Shown piece after piece: positions 41,959 through 45,626 of a stretch of 45,626 nucleotides of DNA. A program made the translations under genes and the position numbers. The notes beneath the pieces are model-generated. The model saw only the letters and a list, made by a program, of their open reading frames with translations. It ran no database searches and had not been told where the DNA came from. Each line of letters opens with the position of its first letter. Position 1 is the first letter of the stretch. This DNA comes from an uncultured Oscillospiraceae bacterium. Lineage in GTDB: Bacteria; Bacillota; Clostridia; Oscillospirales; Oscillospiraceae. Where the stretch lies: the NCBI GenBank assembly GCA_910588045.1, contig CAJUPS010000017.1:1-45626 (forward strand), written 5' to 3'.

Positions 41959-43578
41959 ATGAACCACTATTTCAAAAGGAATTGGAAGAAAATCGCCCTG
42001 GTCTGTGCGGTGGGGCTGCTCTGCGAGGGGCTCTATGTCATCGCGCAGATGGTCATGATGCAGGGATTCGACGCGGCGATCAATCTTGATTTTCGCGGAT
42101 TTCTTGTCTGGACGGCGGTAAATTTGGGCGTTTATTGCTTGTACCTGGCGATGGCGGCGCTGGAGGGCGTTCTGGAGGCCCGGGCCGTCCGGGTGATGAA
42201 CAACCAGGTGCGCCACGACCTGTATTTATCCCTGTTGAGCAAGCCCCACAGCCAATATCACAGCCAGGACACCGGGGAGTACATCTCCTGGCTGACCACC
42301 AATGTCAAGCAGATCGAGCGGCTGGCATGGGCCCCCTTTTTCAGCTGTGTCAGTCAAGTGGGGCTGATCGTCTGGTGCATCCTGGCCCTGATCTCCCTGC
42401 ACTGGATCATGCTGGCGGCCGGGCTGGTTTCTGCGGCGGTGATGCTGGTGGTGCCGAAGCTGTTCCAGAAGCGGATGGAGCGTCTGGGCGAGGCTTGCGC
42501 CGAGGCCGAGGCGGAGGGGGTCAGCAAGCTGAAGGACCTGCTCTCCGGATTTGATGTACTGCGGTCCTTTGGTCACGCGGACCGTTTTCTGGCCCAGGGC
42601 GACGGCCTCAGCGACCGGATGGAGACGCCCAACTGCCGCCGGAGCAGCGTCCAGAACGGCCTCTCCTGCTTCACCGGCTTTTTCAGCATCGCCCTGCAAA
42701 TCTTCCAGCAGGTGGTGACGGTGGCGCTGGCCTTCCAGGGGAAGATCATCCTGGGTGCGATGGCTACCGCCAGCAATCTGACCGCCGGGATCGTCAACGG
42801 CCTGCGTGCAATTGCTAACCACCGGATGTCCCTATCCTCCGCCAAGCCATATTTCAAAAATATTACGGTTCATGCAGGGGAAGTTTCAGCTAAGGCCAGG
42901 GACGGGATGGGACCGATGATGGATTCTATCACCATTGAGGGCCTGGATTTCCGGTACGACAAGACGCCTATCCTCCAGGATTTGTCCCTCCAGTTCCGGA
43001 AGGGCGGGAAGTATGCCCTCACCGGACCCTCCGGCTGCGGGAAGTCCACACTGCTGAAGCTCCTGTTGGGCTGGCTGCCGGACTACGGCGGGACCATCCG
43101 CTTCGACGGCAGGGATGCCAGGGAGTTCACGCCGGAGCAGCTCCAGAAGGAGATGAGCTACATCGAGCAAAACGTGTTCTTGTTCAACTCCACCATCCGG
43201 GACAATATCACCCTGGGCGGGACATTCACCGATGGGCAGATGGAAAAGGCCCTGCGGGACAGCGCTCTGGCTGGTGATCTGGCCTCCATGCCGGACGGAC
43301 TGGATACCGTGGTGGGGGAGGAGGGGGGCAGTCTCTCCGGCGGGCAGAAGCAGCGGGTAGCCATCGCCCGGGCGCTGATCCACGACCGGTCCATCCTTCT
43401 GGTGGACGAGGGCACCAGCGCCTTGGATCAGAAAAATGCTGACATTGTGGAGAAGAGCCTGTTGGCCAACCCGGAATTGACGCTGATTTTGGTCAGTCAC
43501 CACCTGACCCCCGAGCGGAAGGGGCAGTTTACCCAGGTGTATGAGTTGCAGACTGCCGCCGGATGTCCTTCCTGCTGA
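41959..43578 (+). CDS. ABC exporter, fused membrane and ATPase domains
   Basis: A 539-residue half-transporter. Residues ~12-295 form six membrane segments, and residues 315-539 an ATPase domain: Walker A GPSGCGKST, Q-loop IEQNVFLFN, signature LSGGQKQR, Walker B SILLVDEGTSALD and H-loop VSHH, all canonical. The ATPase domain ends early after the H-loop, so the chain is shorter than the usual ~570-600. Such exporters act as dimers and move drugs, peptides or lipids outwards. ATG 41959 has GAGAA upstream and follows the regulator's stop by one base. The pair forms a self-regulated export unit. Confidence 0.85.
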   Translation: MNHYFKRNWKKIALVCAVGLLCEGLYVIAQMVMMQGFDAAINLDFRGFLVWTAVNLGVYCLYLAMAALEGVLEARAVRVMNNQVRHDLYLSLLSKPHSQYHSQDTGEYISWLTTNVKQIERLAWAPFFSCVSQVGLIVWCILALISLHWIMLAAGLVSAAVMLVVPKLFQKRMERLGEACAEAEAEGVSKLKDLLSGFDVLRSFGHADRFLAQGDGLSDRMETPNCRRSSVQNGLSCFTGFFSIALQIFQQVVTVALAFQGKIILGAMATASNLTAGIVNGLRAIANHRMSLSSAKPYFKNITVHAGEVSAKARDGMGPMMDSITIEGLDFRYDKTPILQDLSLQFRKGGKYALTGPSGCGKSTLLKLLLGWLPDYGGTIRFDGRDAREFTPEQLQKEMSYIEQNVFLFNSTIRDNITLGGTFTDGQMEKALRDSALAGDLASMPDGLDTVVGEEGGSLSGGQKQRVAIARALIHDRSILLVDEGTSALDQKNADIVEKSLLANPELTLILVSHHLTPERKGQFTQVYELQTAAGCPSC

Positions 43579-43593
43579 ACGGAAAAGCTCCCG

Positions 43594-43664
43594 CCCCATC
43601 TTTGATGGGGCCCCGAAGGAGCGCAAGAAGTACGGAACAGCTCCCGCCCCAAAGGGGCGGGAGC
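43594..43664. terminator. Two GC-rich hairpins between the convergent ABC and rpsI genes
   Basis: CCCCATC-ttt-GATGGGG (43594-43610) and GCTCCCGCCCC-aaa-GGGGCGGGAGC (43640-43664; 11-bp stem). No good U-run follows either, but both lie in the gap between converging genes and probably block read-through. Confidence 0.55.
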
Positions 43665-43685
43665 CGAAAGTATGAAGGTTCTTCT

Positions 43686-44090
43686 TTAACGCTTGCTGAA
43701 CTGAGGCGCACGCCGCGCGGCCTTGAGGCCGTACTTCTTGCGCTCCTTCATGCGCGGATCGCGGGTAAGCAGACCGGCCTTCTTCAGGATGGGACGGTTC
43801 TCATCGCCAGCCAGCAACAGGGCGCGGGAAATGCCGTGGCGCAGAGCACCGGCCTGGCCGCTGACACCGCCGCCCTTGACGGTGGCAACGATGTCCACCT
43901 TACCCTCGTTGGCAGTAGCCACCAGGGGCTGACGGACGATCATCTTCAAGGTATCGAGGCCGAAATATTCTTCGATGTCCCGGCCGTTGATTGTGATGGA
44001 GCCAGTGCCGCCGGGATAGACCTGGACGCGGGCCACGGAGGACTTCCGACGGCCGGTGCCGTACAGATAGGGCTTCTTGGACTGATACAT
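43686..44090 (-). CDS. rpsI: 30S ribosomal protein S9
   Basis: A 134-residue S9 (uS9) with the full-length family sequence: YLYGTGRRKSSVARV, then GGGVSGQAGALRHGISRALL, ending RRAPQFSKR, where the final Lys-Arg tail contacts tRNA in the P site. It follows rplM by 14 bases in the standard order. Confidence 0.98.
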   Translation of the reverse strand: MYQSKKPYLYGTGRRKSSVARVQVYPGGTGSITINGRDIEEYFGLDTLKMIVRQPLVATANEGKVDIVATVKGGGVSGQAGALRHGISRALLLAGDENRPILKKAGLLTRDPRMKERKKYGLKAARRAPQFSKR

Positions 44091-44104
44091 ATTCCTCTAC
44101 CTCC

Positions 44105-44533
44105 TTATTCCGCGTAGAGCTCAGGCTTCTGAGCCTGCTGCTCGTGGGTTTCGCCAGCGTAGACATGCAGGCGCTTGAGGGAATCCTTTGTGATGACGTT
44201 GCGAGGCATCATGCCGCGGACGGCCACGCGCATGGCCAGCTCGGGCTTCTTCGCCATCATATCCTTGTACTTGGTCTCCTTGAGGCCGCCCACCCAACCG
44301 GAGTGGGTGCGGTACATTTTCTGCTCGAGCTTCTTGCCGGAAAGGGTGGCCTTGGAGGCGTTGATGACGATGACGTTGTCGCCGCAGTCGGCATGGGGGG
44401 TGTAGGTGGGCTTGCGCTTGCCACGGAGCAGGTCGGCGACGATGACGGCGGTGTGGCCCAGGGGCTTACCGGCGGCATCAACGACGTACCACTTGCGGAC
44501 GATATTGCCCTTATTTGCCATAAAAGTGGACAT
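44105..44533 (-). CDS. rplM: 50S ribosomal protein L13
   Basis: A 142-residue L13 (uL13): RKWYVVDAAGKPLGHTAV, THSGWVGGLKETKY and RGMMPRN are diagnostic. ATG 44533, after AAGGAGA, gives the normal N-terminus; the upstream in-frame start at 44569 would add 12 residues that overlap the leader hairpin. Confidence 0.98.
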   Translation of the reverse strand: MSTFMANKGNIVRKWYVVDAAGKPLGHTAVIVADLLRGKRKPTYTPHADCGDNVIVINASKATLSGKKLEQKMYRTHSGWVGGLKETKYKDMMAKKPELAMRVAVRGMMPRNVITKDSLKRLHVYAGETHEQQAQKPELYAE

Positions 44534-44555
44534 GGCTGCAATCTCCTTTTCTGTT

Positions 44556-44612
44556 CTTCCTTCGATCACGAAAGAGCGGGAGAAACTCCTGCTGTCTCGT
44601 TATCGAAGGAAG
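44556..44612 (-). ncRNA. L13-leader-like hairpin in the rplM 5' UTR
   Basis: CTTCCTTCGAT (44612-44602, minus) pairs with ATCGAAGGAAG (44566-44556), an 11-bp stem enclosing a smaller hairpin (GGAG-ttt-CTCC). It lies 23 bases before the rplM start, where the Firmicutes L13 leader controls its own operon through L13 binding. Confidence 0.6.
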
Positions 44613-44664
44613 GCTTGTATTTTTGCTCGAAATCAGGTACAATGACCCCAGGCGAGCAGATATA

Positions 44665-44693
44665 TTTATAACACACCATTTTCTTCTTGTCAA
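44665..44693 (-). promoter_or_regulatory. rplM-rpsI promoter
   Basis: Minus strand TTGACA (44693-44688), 17 bp and TATAAA (44670-44665) match the SigA consensus closely, as expected for a ribosomal protein operon. Confidence 0.85.
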
Positions 44694-44796
44694 CACCATT
44701 TTTATTTATCAAATATAATCCTTTTAATATCTCTTGTTTTCTCGCTTTTTCTTTCAATATCTATCGTGCGATTTCGTTTTTCCGGGAGGCTTTTTG

Positions 44797-45522
44797 ATGC
44801 AGCATATTCTATCCTTGGTCCGCCGGTGTGTGGAGGACTACAACATGATCGAGGCAGGCGACACGGTAGCGGTAGGGGTCAGCGGGGGCAAGGACTCCGT
44901 GCTGACGCTGGCGGCGCTGGCGAAGCTGCGGGCATTCTACCCCAAGCCGTTTGACGTTGTGGCGCTGACGATTGACAGCGGCGCACCGGGGATGGAGTTT
45001 GGACCCATTGCCCGTCTCTGTGAAGCGCTTCAGGTTCCCTACCATTTAATTCCGGTTCCCATTTATGAGATTGTGTTTGAGTACCGGAAGGAGAAGAATC
45101 CATGTTCCCTGTGTGCGAAGCTGCGCCGTGGGGCGCTGAGCACGGAGATGAACCGGCTGGGACTCAAAAAAATTGCCCTGGGGCACCACTATGACGATGC
45201 CGTAGAGACGATGGTGATGTCGCTTTTCCTGGAGGGGCGGATCGGGTGTTTTCAACCGGTTACGTACTTAGATAGGAGTCAGGTAACACAGATCCGGCCT
45301 CTGCTCTATGTGCAGGAGAGGGAGGTGCGCGGCGCGGTGCGCCGCCTGGAGCTTCCTGTTGTCAAAAATCCTTGTCCCGCCAACGGGACCACCAAGAGGG
45401 AGGAGACGAAGGAGCTGCTTCTCCAGCTGGAGAAGCAGTTCCCTCAGCTGAAAAAGAAGATTTTCGGGGCTATTCAGAGGTATCCGCTGTATGGGTGGAG
45501 CTTGGAGGAAGAACAGAGATAA
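44797..45522 (+). CDS. TtcA-family tRNA thiolation enzyme
   Basis: A 241-residue PP-loop ATPase. The motif SGGKDS (residues ~33-38) binds ATP; the PCSLCAKLRRG segment (CxxC) and the PCP residues near 190 would hold an iron-sulfur cluster, as in TtcA. TtcA makes 2-thiocytidine at tRNA position 32. ATG 44797 has GGGAGG upstream and is preferred to 44734. It is shorter than E. coli TtcA (311 residues) but the length fits the Firmicutes branch, where the exact thiolated base is less certain. Confidence 0.85.
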   Translation: MQHILSLVRRCVEDYNMIEAGDTVAVGVSGGKDSVLTLAALAKLRAFYPKPFDVVALTIDSGAPGMEFGPIARLCEALQVPYHLIPVPIYEIVFEYRKEKNPCSLCAKLRRGALSTEMNRLGLKKIALGHHYDDAVETMVMSLFLEGRIGCFQPVTYLDRSQVTQIRPLLYVQEREVRGAVRRLELPVVKNPCPANGTTKREETKELLLQLEKQFPQLKKKIFGAIQRYPLYGWSLEEEQR

Positions 45523-45531
45523 GCAGTCCTC

Positions 45532-45550
45532 TGCCGCGCTGCGCGCGGCA
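45532..45550 (+). terminator. Short GC hairpin after the ttcA-like gene
   Basis: TGCCGCGC (45532-45539) pairs with GCGCGGCA (45543-45550) over a 3-base loop; no U-run follows. A second, AT-rich hairpin (TTTTTGT-gtga-ACAAAAA) begins near 45609 and is cut by the window edge, so termination may be completed there. Confidence 0.4.
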
Positions 45551-45626
45551 TGGCAGCGGTTTCTCATTGATAGCCCGGGACCTACGCGGCCCCGGACTCC
45601 GCGCCTACTTTTTGTGTGAACAAAAA

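Noticed and set aside
1..45626. CRISPR array, tRNA or rRNA genes, transposases, attachment sites
   Set aside because: No regular short repeats, cloverleaf-like segments or transposase motifs were found by reading; the repeats seen are terminator stems, operator dyads or gene paralogy.

Overview
The window looks like a chromosome segment of a GC-rich, endospore-forming Clostridia member, most like the Oscillospiraceae group (Flavonifractor/Lawsonibacter-type gut bacteria). The evidence is spoVAD and spoVAE, a Firmicutes-style rplM-rpsI operon with an L13-type leader hairpin, strong AGGAGG ribosome binding sites, LacI/cre-like operators and many ECF/BlaR-type signalling genes. The genus is an inference. 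No tRNA, rRNA, CRISPR array or intact transposase was seen.

Region 1 (1-13930) is accessory. It holds the end of a large J-domain protein, an orphan ABC-2 permease, a decayed stretch with a good promoter/inverted repeat and an ECF-sigma remnant, a lipoprotein, an Imm26-like protein, two tandem paralogous membrane proteins and two unknown proteins. Region 2 (13980-19266) holds two signalling pairs: a BlaI repressor with a BlaR1/M56 sensor behind a double TACA-N3-TGTA operator, and an ECF sigma factor with a DUF4179 membrane protein. Region 3 (19232-22964, minus) is a three-gene operon: a HAD-domain fusion and two related unknown proteins.

Region 4 (23457-38703) is the most striking part. A LacI-family repressor and an anion permease are transcribed leftward. 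From the same control region a 14-gene, roughly 12.8-kb operon runs rightward: BtpA/SgcQ-like TIM barrel, NMT1/SsuA-type binding lipoprotein, two different permeases, two different ATPases, pentulose-phosphate-epimerase-like (SgcE-like), M42 metallohydrolase (SgcX-like), xylose-isomerase-like TIM barrel, split transketolase (N and C subunits), triosephosphate-isomerase-like, LarA-like nickel racemase homologue, and a TauE/SafE permease. It is a complete-looking import-to-export pathway for a sugar-like acid, but it has no kinase and no oxidoreductase. SgcQ/SgcE/SgcX relatives are set beside an ABC importer instead of a PTS. The TPI-like enzyme has lost the usual phosphate-binding loop residues. 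A substrate carrying its own anionic group, such as a sulfonated sugar, is my leading hypothesis and is not proven.

Region 5 (38716-45626) is more ordinary: spoVAE and spoVAD (minus) behind a candidate SigG promoter, a small membrane-anchored protein, a two-domain XRE regulator with an ABC exporter, rpsI and rplM (minus), and a TtcA-family tRNA thiolation enzyme.
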